Assembly (NCBI RefSeq): GCF_029962835.1
Contig: NC_080587.1
Coordinates: 57,503,528-57,567,527 of the forward strand
Direction of reading: 5' to 3'
DNA: 64,000 bases
DNA from: Magnolia sinica
Taxonomy: Eukaryota > Streptophyta > Magnoliopsida > Magnoliales > Magnoliaceae
Part shown: positions 1 through 10,467 of the stretch, one piece after another
Layout: every line of letters begins with the position of its first letter
Numbering within the stretch: the first letter of the stretch is position 1
Position numbers and translations under genes: made by a program
The notes under the pieces: generated by a model
Databases searched by the model: none
The model's input: only the letters and a program-made list of their open reading frames with translations
What the model was told of the DNA's origin: nothing

Positions 1-435
1 CTACTACAGTGCTTGAAAAGTCGTTGTTCTTGGTTTTGTTAATGTGTTAACTGAAATACTTAGAATGATTGAAGTCGTTAGCAAATGGGGCTGCGTTCAA
101 TCTGGAATCCAGAACAAATTGATCATATGCCATTGTCTACTTTTTGAATTCTCTATCCTCTTAAAAAGACTAGGTACATTCCTTTTAATCTTTCATTTCG
201 AAAATAGATGGCTACTTAATGTGCGCAACCATCCCAAAGTTTAGGTAATGTTTGTTTTTTGTTTTTTTTTTGGTTTAGTGAGCCAGACTGTTGATTTGAT
301 GGTTCCATCATGGAACAAGACCTCCATTGTTAGAAGTTCCTAATAAGCCCTTTTATCAATCAGCCCTTTTGCATGATTTAGATTGTTGTTTTGTGATTTT
401 AAGGGCAAGCTTAAGTTGTTAATTTCTTTCTGCAG
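1..435. other. left-edge non-coding or captured intronic sequence
   Basis: Positions 44-160 can be read as a short open stretch, but I recognise no family in it and see no splice context. The 3' end (about 420-435) is a good pyrimidine tract followed by TGCAG, so this looks like intron carried with the downstream gene fragment. No other feature seen. Confidence 0.4.
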
Positions 436-598
436 GAGGATATTTTTTATAATATTGCATGACACCCTAGCTGAAAGGGAACAAGTGACCGAATTACAAC
501 CAATTCTAGATGCTCTTGTACCAGTAATGAAATTCAAGTTCTGCAGAATATCAGTTGATCTTCTTTATGCTAGTATCTCTCTCTTGGTTGTTCCTGAA
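436..598 (+). pseudogene. poly(A) polymerase exon fragment
   Basis: The translation contains HDTLAEREQVTELQP followed by PVMKFKF and a SxDLLYASISLLVVPE segment. This matches the nucleotidyltransferase core of plant poly(A) polymerases, where the (V/L)TELxPVPDAHVPVMKFKF block carries a catalytic region. The piece is bounded by an acceptor-like TTTCTTTCTGCAG and a donor-like GAA|GTAAGT, so it is an exon copied with its intron borders. Just after the acceptor an extra base shifts the frame, and the conserved PDAH block is degraded. Neighbouring fragments belong to unrelated genes, so this is a captured or shuffled piece rather than part of a working gene. Family assignment is from memory of the conserved block. 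Confidence 0.72.
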
Positions 599-1035
599 GT
601 AAGTCAATTAAAACATAGATTTCCCTCTGGTTTTCTGTTCTTTTGAGTGATTTTTTCTTATGTATAAAGTGAATGAAGATCTTGCAAAGCTGATGGAGAT
701 TGAGGGTCTGAATGTTCAATTGAGCTATGATGGCCTACGGATATCAATAATTCTCTAGGCTACATATTTTTTTTTGAAGTGTCATCATTTAAAATCAAAT
801 CACAGGAACACTTTCTTTCTTTCTTTCTTTCTTTCTTCTTCTTCTTCTTCTTCTTCTTCTTCTTCTTTTGAGTATTTGTATTATCTGGTGGTGGTTTTTG
901 GTCCAGAATATCTAGAAATTGATGACAATGGTTTGGGTTAGTATTGTTGTCTACTTCCCCTCTCTACTTAAATCAAATTCATCTATTAGCTTATGGTCAT
1001 ATATTTATTTGGATTATTGGACATTGTAAAGAAAA
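599..1035. other. spacer between captured gene fragments
   Basis: AT-rich, intron-like. A short readable stretch at about 667-758 (LAKLMEIEGLNVQLSYDG) ends in a stop and could be another captured exon, but I do not recognise it. It also contains the CTTT/CTT microsatellite listed separately. Confidence 0.35.
811..868. repeat. (CTTT)n then (CTT)n microsatellite
   Basis: Directly visible pure run of CTTT units that changes to CTT units, about 58 bp. Confidence 0.95.
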
Positions 1036-1188
1036 GCTAACTCCAGAGCTGATCAGGAAGACGATGATAGTCATGATACCACGTCCGAGGAAGAGTCAGT
1101 AATTGGATTCTTCAGTGCATTTGTTTGGTTGGTGGGCATGACTGCTATCATTGCTCTTTTATTTGAATATATCATAGGTACAACAGAG
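1036..1188 (+). pseudogene. CAX-type vacuolar cation/proton exchanger exon fragment
   Basis: 51 codons read through an acidic stretch ([15 protein letters not shown]) into [21 protein letters not shown] and EYIIGTTE, ending at a donor-like GAG|GTATGG. This is the central acidic loop and following membrane segment of plant CAX1/3-type Ca2+/H+ antiporters, whose typical form is EEExVIGFWSxFAWLVGMT...LLSEYVVGTIE. Several conserved positions are changed and no adjoining CAX exons are present within the window. It lies between fragments of two other gene families on the same strand, which argues for transposon capture. The start is where similarity becomes recognisable. Confidence 0.7.
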
Positions 1189-1761
1189 GTATGGTATCTG
1201 ATCTTTCAAGTGTCTGTGCCGCCACTTAGATGGAGCACCTACTTTATTTCTAAAGCTGGGGGACAAGGTGGATTTTCAATATTCTTCTCATTAAATACTT
1301 TTTGGCTTTTCTGGTCATTTGTTGCATACTGCATTTAAAAGCCCCATGAGCAATAACAATATTCACATATTGTAATTCTCCTTTAAACTATACAAGAGCA
1401 AGTAGTGGGCACATGTCAGTTACAGATACTTCACAAAATGAGACATTGGAGGTTGGACCTGGGAATTTGAAGATGCCCTTTTCATCAACATCTAGACAAC
1501 TGAAATGTATGACGAATTATAGAACAAGGATGAGTTGCATTTTCTTTCCTGATTACAAGCTCCTGGGTTAATTAGCTTCAAAGTTTCTTGTAAATCGGGC
1601 TTCTTTGACATATATAACTCCAGAATCTAGGCCTTGTAATTAATTAAAACTTTACATATGCTATCCATTGGATTCCAGCACTCCTTGCCATGTCATTCAT
1701 ACCCTTTTACATGGTTATTGCTATGTTTATAACTCTCGTAAATGGTAACATGCCTACCCAG
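1189..1761. other. spacer between captured fragments
   Basis: Intron-like AT-rich DNA after the CAX donor site; I see no gene in it. It ends in an acceptor-like CCTACCCAG. Confidence 0.35.
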
Positions 1762-2240
1762 GTGAAAGATTTGGATGTGGAACTTGAAAGTACTAAGTAG
1801 AAAAGTAAACAAAACCTGCAACAAGCCATCTTAATTGAAAGGGAAAGAGTTACTCAAATGTAGTGGGATATGGAAGAACTTCGTAGGATGTATTTGGAGA
1901 TGGAGTTGAAGCTCAAATTCGAACAGGTTCCTTTTTTGTAATTCTTATGACAGGTTCCTTTTTACCTTCTATTCCTTCATGAAATGATCTCTTAAATCCT
2001 TTCTATTCATTATGATCCCATGAATATGATGATCTATTTTAGGATGAAAAGATTCGTTCGGAGTTGGCAAAAGTGTCTGCCATTCATGAGGAGCTGTTGC
2101 TAAGGAATTAGATGTTGCAAAAGAACAACTTAAGAACCTGCAGAAACATCAAGAAGAGCTAGAAATGAAATCAAAAGAGGATATTAAACTTCTTGTTAAA
2201 GAAGTTAAACATGTTAGATTGGAAAGTTTTAGGAGAGACT
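1762..2240 (+). pseudogene. EREX-like PX-domain coiled-coil protein, two exon fragments
   Basis: Exon pieces at 1762-1926 and about 2043-2240 are separated by a 116-bp intron with AG|...|GT borders. They encode heptad-rich coiled coil: IERERVTQM, WDMEELRRMYLEMELKLK, then DEKIRSELAKVSAIHEE and later QKHQEELEMKSKEDIKLLV. This resembles the C-terminal coiled coil of plant PX-domain EREX-type proteins (endosomal Rab effectors). In-frame stops (AAGTAGAAA, ATGTAGTGG, GAATTAGAT) and a frameshift in the second piece show that it is not functional. Any coiled-coil protein could look similar, so the family call is less sure than the pseudogene call. Confidence 0.55.
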
Positions 2241-2439
2241 TGAGCAAAGTGAAGTATTGTTTATGTAGAAATGTGAATGTAGGATGCATTGTATGATTTA
2301 ATTGCTATTTGTAATAAATGCATCATTTTTTTCTTGATTGAATTTTACGTACTATTCCTATTAGCATTAATTATATTAGCTTAGATGAGTTGATCAATCT
2401 AGCAGGTTCTTGCAATGGTAACAGACACCATTGTTATAA

Positions 2440-2765
2440 TTTTTTTATTTTTTAAAAATAGCTATGGATTTTAGCCGTAACTCTTGTTCTCAAAACCGTA
2501 GCTATTGCTAACTTCAGTATATTGCTACAGATTTCATTCCACTTTTAGCTACAGATATTATCCGTAGCTGTGAGTACATTTCGCTATAGAAAGTATAGCT
2601 ACGGCTTCTATCCGTAGCTATTGATATCTATTGCTACAGATTTAATCCATAGCTATAGGTTTTTGACCTTTATCTACACCACCAATTGCTGCGGACGTGC
2701 TACGGACTATAACCGTAGCAATAAGCCTTTAGTTACGATTTTTATCCGTAGCCTTTGCCCCTGAT
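2440..2765. repeat. array of inverted CCGTAGCTA/TAGCTACGG motifs (CACTA-like subterminal region)
   Basis: More than ten copies of TAGCTA(C/T)GG, CCGTAGC or GCTACAGAT occur in both orientations within about 320 bp. Dense short inverted motifs of this sort characterise the subterminal regions of plant CACTA (En/Spm-like) transposons, where transposase binds. No CACTA terminal inverted repeat is visible at the edge, so the element end is missing or outside the recognised part. Together with the three host exon fragments to the left it supports a gene-capturing element. Confidence 0.5.
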
Positions 2766-2942
2766 GACACATTTCCCTAGGTCATCATGAGGATGACATT
2801 ACCCTTACACCTAACTACCCTACCACCTTACTCCATAGCCCCATGTCTCTCACAACTCATGTTGCTCCCTCTTCCCAAGCTTCTTACAAATGCAATCATC
2901 ACCTTACACTCTCTTACAAACAATCATTCCTAGCCTAACATA

Positions 2943-2986
<44 letters not shown>

Positions 2987-3600
2987 CTCTCTCCCTCTCC
3001 TTTCCTTCTCATTTCTCCATTGCTAGCAACCTCCAACCCTCCATGAGAGCTCCAAAAATCCAGCTGCATCCCAAGCTTATTTCCTCCAATCTAACCCTCA
3101 AAAATCAATCTCAACCCTTCAATCTCACCTCCTTGGAGCTCTAGGACCCATTGGTGGAAGAAGAAGATCAAGAGCTTAGGTGGGTGCTCCCTAGCACTTG
3201 TTTCTTTTATATCTTTGCATGGATCTTCATCCTCTTTAGCAAAGGACAAGTGGGACCCACCAATCAATGGTGGAGACCCTATCTTGGTCCTTAGATGTGG
3301 CCTCAAGCCCATCACATCATGCATGTATGTATCCATGGTGAGACCATTCTCCATGGATCCCACCATGAAGTTTCTAAGTAATCCATCTTATAATGGCCAT
3401 CTAGGCCTTGATCTTTGTGGTAGAGATATGGTTTTCCACTTGATTTTCTGATTCGAGGCCCACCTATTTTGGGATATCCATATGATATATGCATGTACAT
3501 GGAGGAGCTCATAGTGGCGAAGCTCCTCCCATCTCCGCTATTCTCTCTCTCTCTCTCTCTCTCTCTCTTCCTTTTTGTATGGTGATGATGATGCTGAGGT
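2766..3600. other. pyrimidine-rich leader-like sequence with CT microsatellites
   Basis: Contains (CT)n runs at 2945-2982 and 3541-3570. The 2890-3200 part is C/T-rich and resembles the untranslated leader of a plant retroelement or transcript. The open frames in it are low-complexity (serine/leucine runs) and not credible genes. Confidence 0.45.
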
Positions 3601-4520
3601 GTGGCCCACCCGATGTGTGTGTGTGGCCCACCATGATATGTTATATCCATACCATCTGCCTATGGGGCCCACCTTGTTGGATTGTCCAGCGGATGGGCTT
3701 GCTGCCTGTCCATCTGAATAGGCCCAGATGAAGGTGAAAATACAAATATCAGCTTGATCTTACAAGCTAGTGGGTCCCACACGTGTGGACCCACCTTTAT
3801 GTATGTGATATACCCACACTGTCCATCCAGACGGTGGGTCCTAACGTGTCAGCAAGTTCTGTGGACCTCATCACGAGGTATATGTTATATGGAAACCATC
3901 CACCCATTTGGCACGTGTGGGGCCCACCCCACACATGCTACACATGTGGGATGGGACCCACCTTAGTGCACATACCTTACATCCTAGCCGTCCATTCGTT
4001 TGAGAACGGTGGACCCTACCGTAATGTATGTGTTTTATACATTCCGTCCATCTGTTTGGGACGTGGGGCCCACCCCACATGTGTGACACGTGTGGGGGTG
4101 GGACCCATCTTGGTGTATGTATTGTATATCCACTCCGTCCACCTGTCAGGATAGTGGTGTGGATCCCACTGTGATGTATGTGTCTTATACACACTGTCCA
4201 TTCATTTTAGCATGTGTGGGGCCCACCCCACACGTGCTGCACGTGTGGGATGGGACCCACCTTGATGTATCTATTTTACATCCACTCTGTCTGTCTGTCC
4301 TGGGCGATGGACCCCACTGCAATGTATGTGTTTCTCCACACCGTTCGTCTAGACGTGTGGGCACTCCATGATGTATGCGTTCACTCATGCTATCCATTTG
4401 TGCGACCCGCCATGATGCATGTATTGTATACCTACGTTGTCCATTGTTGCGGCCCGCCATGATGCATGCATTATATACCCATGCTGTCCATTTTTGTGAT
4501 TCACTGTGATGTATGATTCA
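3600..4520. repeat. degenerate tandem array with CACGTG/GGGCCC palindromes
   Basis: Repeating units combine GTGGGGCCCACCCCACA, CACGTGTGGGATGGGACCC, TGATGTATGTGT and TCCACTCCGTCCAT, with spacing varying around 60-130 bp. Units are diverged but clearly in one orientation. This is a short-period satellite-like block built from the same words as the dispersed GTGGGCCCACC family. Confidence 0.75.
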
Positions 4521-5160
4521 GGCTGCCCATCCATTTTTCCTGGATTATAGGCTGCCCCATTGGGCCCATTTTAGTGGTGCAATAGGCCCACCTTGAGGTA
4601 TGCATTATAGGCAATCTGTCCACCTAATTTTCTGGACCATAGGGCTAATCTGTGAGGCCCACCTTGATGTGTATATTGACCTTGTTGTCCATTCATTTTC
4701 TGGACTATATGGGCTGCTCTATTAAGCCCACTGTGATGTATGTGATGCACTCACTACCCATCCCTTGTGCCTAACCCATGGGCCCTTGTGTATGGCCCAA
4801 TGTGATGTATTGTGGCCCTTAGTGAGGCCCATTACGATGTACATGAGATCCATGAGTAAGGCCCAATGGGATGTGTATAAGGCCCTTGTGTATGGCCCAA
4901 TATGATGTTTTGATGGCCCAATATGATGTATTTGTAGCCCAATGATGAGGCCCAATGTGATGTGTTTGCGGCCCATTTGATGAGGCCCAATGTGAGGTAT
5001 TTATGGCCCATTGATGAGGCTCAATATGATGTATATGAGGCCCATATGGTGAGACCCATTGTGATGTATATTGGGCTCTTGTGTGAGGCCCATTATGTTA
5101 TATGTGAGGCCCTTATGTGAGGCCATGGGCCCATTATATGTTAGGGTCTACGTGGGCCAC
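4521..5160. repeat. short-period GGCCCA(A/T)TGTGATGTAT array
   Basis: About twenty units of roughly 26-32 bp of the form AGGCCCAATGTGATGTATNTG. Near-identical arrays occur at about 60640-60960 and 62775-63780, each directly preceding the conserved repeat that starts with GGGCCACTCCT...GTTGGTTAAATGTC. The array and the flanking conserved repeat therefore travel together. Confidence 0.75.
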
Positions 5161-6770
5161 TCCTAGGAAGTAATGTTGGTTAAATGTCCACATTGATGGG
5201 TAATGATGGTTAAATGTCCACATTGTGACCTTCCCTTGGGCCTTGTTAGGCCCATTCTCATCATTCTCTAAGTGGGTTGACCCTAACTATTGGGCCCCAT
5301 TGATATTACATGATCCATCTATTCTTCTTAGGTTAACCCAAAATGTTGGGCCCCATATATTGCCAGTAGGATTGTTTTAATCTTGGAGTCCATCTAGGAC
5401 TTCTTTGGGCCCCCCTAAGGCATCTAGTGGGCCTTATGATAGTATGGTTTAGATCGGCTGTCCATCTATGGACCCCGCCTTGTATATAGGCTGATTATCG
5501 ATGTTGATTATGAGTATGCAATAACACAACATCATGATACATGCCCTTATGCATCATCTGCATGCTTGTTGTGAGTTGAGTTAACTATTGCATATACCAT
5601 TGGGCAGGTTATTCATGGGACTCCCTGATAGGCGGAGTTGTCCCACATTGCACATGGTATGTGCAAGATTGATTCATGATTGGATTGTATGACTCATGCA
5701 CCTTTCATTATGTGATTGTGATTACTATTCGCCCTAGCGACATCAGGGCTGTAACCTCCGCAGGTATAGCGCGGACGAAACGATTGGACACTGAAAATAC
5801 TATTACTAACATTGGGGCGCCATAAATGTCCCTGGGTGAAAATTCCTAAACCCAATGGTACCAGAGGATGACCTCAACATCTAGACCGGGTGAAAATTCT
5901 TGAGCACATGAGGGCCGTATATTAGTAGGTCACGTCTCCTACTGTGTCATGGTCGGTTGGGAGGGGGTGTGACCTTACCCGCCTGAGTGAGGGGACAATA
6001 TCTAGGTTGAGTTTGACCAGCTTGAGAAATGGGTCCGCTATCGACGAGCCGGGCCTGATATTGGCAGACAAATAGTGAGGTCTCTTCTACTTACCCAGTT
6101 GTGCGCTCGGATAGGGGCAGTAAGCTGGCATAGAGTGTAATAGACCCCGATGATATATATTCCAGAAATGAGTAATATTATAATAAGGATCCAGAGGAGA
6201 ATTGGTATGCTTGAGTTGCATTTCGCATCGCATAGCCTTGGTGTGGCCGATAGCATTCATGCCTTACATCACATAGCCTTGGTACGACTGTTAGCATTCA
6301 TGGATTCGCCAGCATATTCCGCATTACTCTAATATTACATTCTAAGTACGCTTATATTGCGCACACACTTTCACCACCCTTTAAGCTTTCTATAAGCTTA
6401 TGCATGATAGATGTGTGCAGGTGACGCGATGACGCAGTCGTAGCTAAGCAGGAGTAAGAGTGTTTCGCAGAGCTTCTGGAGTTTTTGGTTATTATCACCA
6501 TTGTATTTCCCCTTATGCGCATTGTATTTCAAAGTTTTTTATCATAGTGGATTTTGTGATGGTGTTCTTATTGTTATTGTTCGTGGGTTATGCTATGGTT
6601 ATACTTATTATGAAATGAATTCATGTTTAAAATCCTCCTTGTAAGATCCTAGGATCGAAACCTCGTATATGAGTGCCGGGAGCCGAGAATGGGGTACTAC
6701 GGAGGTTGTCGGCGCCAGATTCGGCGATTGGGAATTTTGTGAGCCCGGTTTCCAAGTTTGGGATGTAACA
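5161..6770 (-). mobile_element. copy A of the TGTYACGCCCC-type repeat (LTR-like)
   Basis: It matches, in the same orientation, 60960-62772, and in inverted orientation 54897-59185. Shared landmarks are ACTCCCTGATAGGCGGAGTT, CGCCCTAGCGACATCAGG, GTGTCATGGTCGGTTGGGAG, CTTTCTATAAGCTTATGC and GAATGGGGTACTACGGAGG. The right end reads GGGATGTAACA. Read on the minus strand this gives TGTTACATCCC, equivalent to TGTCACGCCCC at 54897, which looks like a retroelement LTR terminus (TG...CA). No coding region is visible. It abuts the gag fragment of another element at 6771, so it probably inserted there. Confidence 0.65.
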
Positions 6771-6971
6771 ATAAAATTGTACTTCCATGGACTTGGTTCC
6801 ATTTTCACCCACTACTTTCAACATTGGAGGGACCCATTGGGTCATGATGGCTTGTCAAATACTTTCATCAATAGATTTGAGGAAAATCCTCATTCTAGCT
6901 TTATAGTAGGAATAGTTCGAGCCGTCAAAAGAAGGTGGCCTGGAAATGGATAAATTATCAAAATTTGACAT
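6771..6971 (-). pseudogene. Sirevirus-like copia gag N-terminal fragment
   Basis: Minus-strand reading starts MSNFDNLSISRPPSFDGSNY and continues ARMRIFLKSIDES, then an in-frame TGA, then MTQWVPP. The same start (MSNFDSLSVTRPPPFDGSNY) occurs in the gag at 45087, so the two elements belong to related families. The fragment follows the primer site at 7025-7036 as a gag should. It is cut off at 6771 by the repeat ending TGTAACA. Confidence 0.8.
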
Positions 6972-7024
6972 TCCAATAGCTCTAGATCTAGCTCTAGGAA
7001 GTTAATCCTAAAAAGAGCAACCTA

Positions 7025-7036
7025 GCTCTGATACCA
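7025..7036 (-). other. primer binding site (initiator tRNA-Met type)
   Basis: The minus strand reads TGGTATCAGAGC, the standard plant copia PBS complementary to the 3' end of initiator methionine tRNA. It sits two bases after the LTR end TTTCA and about 55 bases before the gag start. Confidence 0.9.
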
Positions 7037-7038
7037 CT

Positions 7039-8561
7039 TGAAAGGACGAGTTATAGATGTCCTATAGGGGGTGAACAGGACAATCTTAAATATTTCGATA
7101 CAATGCAGAATAATAAATCAATTGAATACAATTTTGTGAAGTATTTAATTCTTGATATCAAATAGTTCGTAGGACTACCTTACACCTAAAAGATTTAGGT
7201 AGGACAACCTTATTTCACATGTCTTTGAAATCAAAATATCAAACTATTATAACGAATAAATAAAGCACAATATAAGCACAAATAATAATAACCAATCACC
7301 ACAATGCATAAAACAATTATAGTGGTTCGATGCCTCAATGCAGCCTACTCCAATCCTAAAATTACTACACTCACAATTTTAGCTTTCACTATTTCAAGGT
7401 TTTCCAGGGTTTCCTTAACAACCATATACAGTTATTGAGATTTTCATGGGCTATCACAATCAAACCCACTTTGAGATTTTCACGGGGTCACCACAAACAA
7501 ACCTGCTGAGATTTCCGGGCTATCTCAGAAAAACCCAAACTGAAATAAATGAATAGACAGTACTTATCTTCGATTGGCGAGTCAAAGTCGTAGCTGTAGC
7601 TTAAATGCAATGATCTTCTTCTTGGGTATAGATGAAGTCTTTATATGACTTTAACCCAAAAAGAAATGAAGGAATCTAATGTATTTTTCAATAAAATGAA
7701 TGATGCCCTATGCTGCATATTTGATTTTTATTTTCTTAAAGTAGAGTATGGATTACTCGATCAAAAACAATTTAATCTAACTTGAGAAGGAGAATAGAAT
7801 TAGCTAAAACAAAAATAAGAATTACAACTCAAATAGCTTAAGGAGGCTTGAAGAATCTCTCTGAATCTCTCTTTACAACACAATATGAATCTATGAATTT
7901 TTGTGATTTAAAGAGTACGAAAGAACCTTTATTTATAGCGAAGGATCTGTGTAGTTCGGTTAGCCCGAAGGTCAGTTCAGTTGGCCAAACTTCAAAGATT
8001 ACGTTCCAACGGAACTCGGATATCACGGGATAAAATCTTTCAAAACTTCAGCTAGCCCAAACCCAAGTTCGGTTGGCTGAACACCAGGTTTGGCTTGCCT
8101 ATTTGGCCTAAAATCCGATTTTAATCCCATTGCTGGAAACTTGACCGAACCCACCTTGGGCTAGCCAAAGGTATGTTCGGCTAGCCGAACCCCAGGTTGG
8201 GCTAGCCGAACCTACCACAAAAAGATCTTTTCAGATTTGTCTTTTTGACCAAATATTGTAGAGTTGGCCTAAATAGTTAAGCTGGCCGAACCAGACGTCA
8301 AGCTGACCTAACTTGAGATGATTATAAATATGCATGAGTGAAATACATCTACCCTATGGTCAAACTAGGTTTATATCACCTGAAGGTTGACTCATACAAA
8401 GCGTTCTGAACTTCGAACCATGAATGACCTTGCTTTGAGATGTTGAGTCTTCTTTTTAGATGATTGATCGAGTTGATAACTTGTCTTTAGTCGAACTTAC
8501 GATCTTAACCAGACTACGAAATTTGACAAACTATAACGTGTTTTAAGTATAAGCACTTACA
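7039..8561 (-). mobile_element. 5' LTR of a Sirevirus-like copia element
   Basis: On the minus strand it begins TGTAAGTGC (about 8561; TGTTGG at 8577 is an alternative) and ends CCTTTCA next to the PBS. The last part (CCCCCTATAGGACAT) matches the LTR ends at 44980 and 50270. A TATA box (CTATAAATA, minus, 7930-7938) lies directly downstream of an array of imperfect palindromes around GGCTAGCC (7950-8300). Length is about 1.5 kb, long as is usual for Sireviruses. No partner LTR was found in the window. Confidence 0.75.
7950..8300 (-). promoter_or_regulatory. palindrome array TTCGGCTAGCCGAA in LTR U3
   Basis: About eight imperfect copies of a palindrome with core GGCTAGCC or TTGGCC flanked by TTCGG/CCGAA. 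The best is TTCGGCTAGCCGAAC near 8172. The array ends about 15-20 bp before the minus-strand TATA box. Sirevirus LTRs are known to carry conserved palindromes at this place. Confidence 0.7.
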
Positions 8562-8668
8562 CATTGGAAAATCCAACAAAGGCTCTCTCCTTAAATTCCC
8601 CCACGACGTCTTATCCTCTCTCTCCTCCGACGACCGGATAATCAGGAAGCAGGAACGTAACAATTTTC

Positions 8669-9537
8669 ATGGAAGGGACAAGTCAAACTCAACTGTTGTC
8701 TACAGATGAACATCTGGCTGAGATGGCTCGGGCACAGACTGTCTTGATGGAAGAATGTATAAACCTTATAAAGGCGTGGCAACACTTACCCACAATGTAG
8801 CCTAAGTTACCGCCCCTCCTATGATGGTAATGAAAAACATGAACAAACAACAAGTGGAACGTTCCCAGCCACTAGAGCAGGATTGCATGGGTCGGCACCT
8901 ATGGCTCGCATAATAACCCATGAGGAAATATGAAAAGTGGTAACTGAAGCCATCCAAATGAAAAGAGAAAGGGAGCATCCATGGATATTTTATTTTCAAA
9001 CGCCATCCCCCCGTGAAGTTGAAGACGTGCTGTTCCCAGCAAACTTCAAATACCCAGACTTCTAGAAGTTTAATGGAGACGGGTCGCCAGAGGAATACCT
9101 GATGCATTTCATTAAAACCATGGGCAATTTTTCTATGGTCCCACAATACTGTTTATGGCTGTTCGGATAATCAATTACGGGAAAAGCCTTAGATGGTATT
9201 CTAGCTTGGCACTGGAGTCTATATGCACTTGGATCAAATGCAGGATACCTTTATGGTAAACTTTTTTTCGTCTGATTGAGACATTAGCCTGACTAAGTTG
9301 GCTTGCAAGCGACAACGAGAAGGTGAGCCGGTGAAGAAATTCATCGATTGATGAAAGACTCTACGGGCATCATGCCGACAACTCTCGTGGGAAAAAGAAC
9401 AAATGAAAATGTGTCTAAACTTCAAGGAAACAGGAGTCACATTTGGCCCAACAAGCACCGACATATGGACTTTCCGTGATCTTTCCACCAAAGCCCATGC
9501 ACTCGAAGCCATGATTAGAAAAATGCTCGATTTTTAG
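8669..9537 (+). pseudogene. Ty3/gypsy-type gag (retrotrans_gag) remnant
   Basis: Starts ATG-GAAGGGACAAGTC (MEGTSQTQLLSTDEHL). Broken frames preserve FKYPDF, KFNGDGSPEEYLMHFIKTMGNFS, GKALD and a late stretch CLNFKETGVTFGPTSTDIWTFRDLSTKAHALEAM. The order FxGxGxPExxLxxF, then LTGxAxxWY, is typical of the retrotransposon gag domain. There are many stops and at least two frameshifts. No protease or polymerase follows; the frame ends at TTTTAG and a different LTR begins 44 bp later. Confidence 0.75.
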
Positions 9538-9580
9538 AAAAAAAATGACGTGTCGAGGTTTGAATTAAGTGGTGGCGAAT

Positions 9581-10467
9581 TGTTCACAACCCCAAGTTTA
9601 GGGTTGCGATGCAGTAATAATCTCGATGAGACTGAGGTCGAATCCACAGGGACTAATCTCGTGAGTAATTCTGAAAGCAACTAGAAGTAGAACTAGAAGA
9701 AGATGTGAATCTAAACCGGAAATTAAAGAGAGTAATTGTGAGAGATTTAATGAAAAACTTAAGAAATTAAAGGTGGGAACTAGGGTTTTCAAGGATCCAC
9801 TTGTAGAGATCAAGGAGATCTATTCTTGATTTAAGGACACAACTGGAATCAGAGTCCTATCTTATCCAGTTGGAAGATATCTTAGTAAAACCAAATCTGA
9901 ACTTCCTTTGACCTAATTCTCAATGAATGAGAGTTGTGAGAACTGGAAGTGATTCCATCACAAAACCATGTCTAGGAGATAATGGCTCACAATAGGATAT
10001 ACCAATCTCATAACTAAACATAAGAGAATTAAGAAGATTAAAAGGGATTTCATTATCCAACCGTGCCTAAGGGATGATGGTGAACAATAGGATTTCCTAA
10101 TTTCACAACCTCAATACATGAAAAGAGATACTCAAAGCTATCGCAGATCTACTGTAATTTGAGTCACAATAAAACATTAAAAATTGAAAGTATTTCTTAA
10201 ATATCAAACTAGAATAAAAGAAAATTCAATCATAAACATGAATCAAAGCAATAGAAAATATCCCATTACGCTACAAGCTTAACCTCTTAGCCCTAGCTAA
10301 GAGGTTAGCCAACCATAGACATGATTGGATCTAAAACCCTAAAAGAAAACATTAAAAAAAAAAAACTAAGGAAGAAAGAAGAAAAACACTTGGCGACGGC
10401 TCTCCGCCCTTGTGCTATGCTCCTCCAAACCCTAGAGTGGTTAGATAGATGCCCAGGGATGCTCTGG
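9581..10467 (-). mobile_element. LTR (family TGTTGAGGG...GTGAACA), proximal part
   Basis: TGTTCACAACCCCAAG at 9581 is the reverse complement of the LTR end seen at 57841-57851 (CTTGGGGTGTGAACA). The homology, inverted, continues through the AGATCTCCTTGATCTCTAC and CTTAGCTAGGGCTAAGAGG segments up to 10440. The piece breaks off at 10467, where a 2.47-kb insertion begins, and resumes at 12935. Confidence 0.7.

Noticed and set aside
2890..3144. 84-codon open frame rich in Ser and Leu
   Set aside because: It is the translation of a CT microsatellite and pyrimidine-rich flank; no domain and no splice context.
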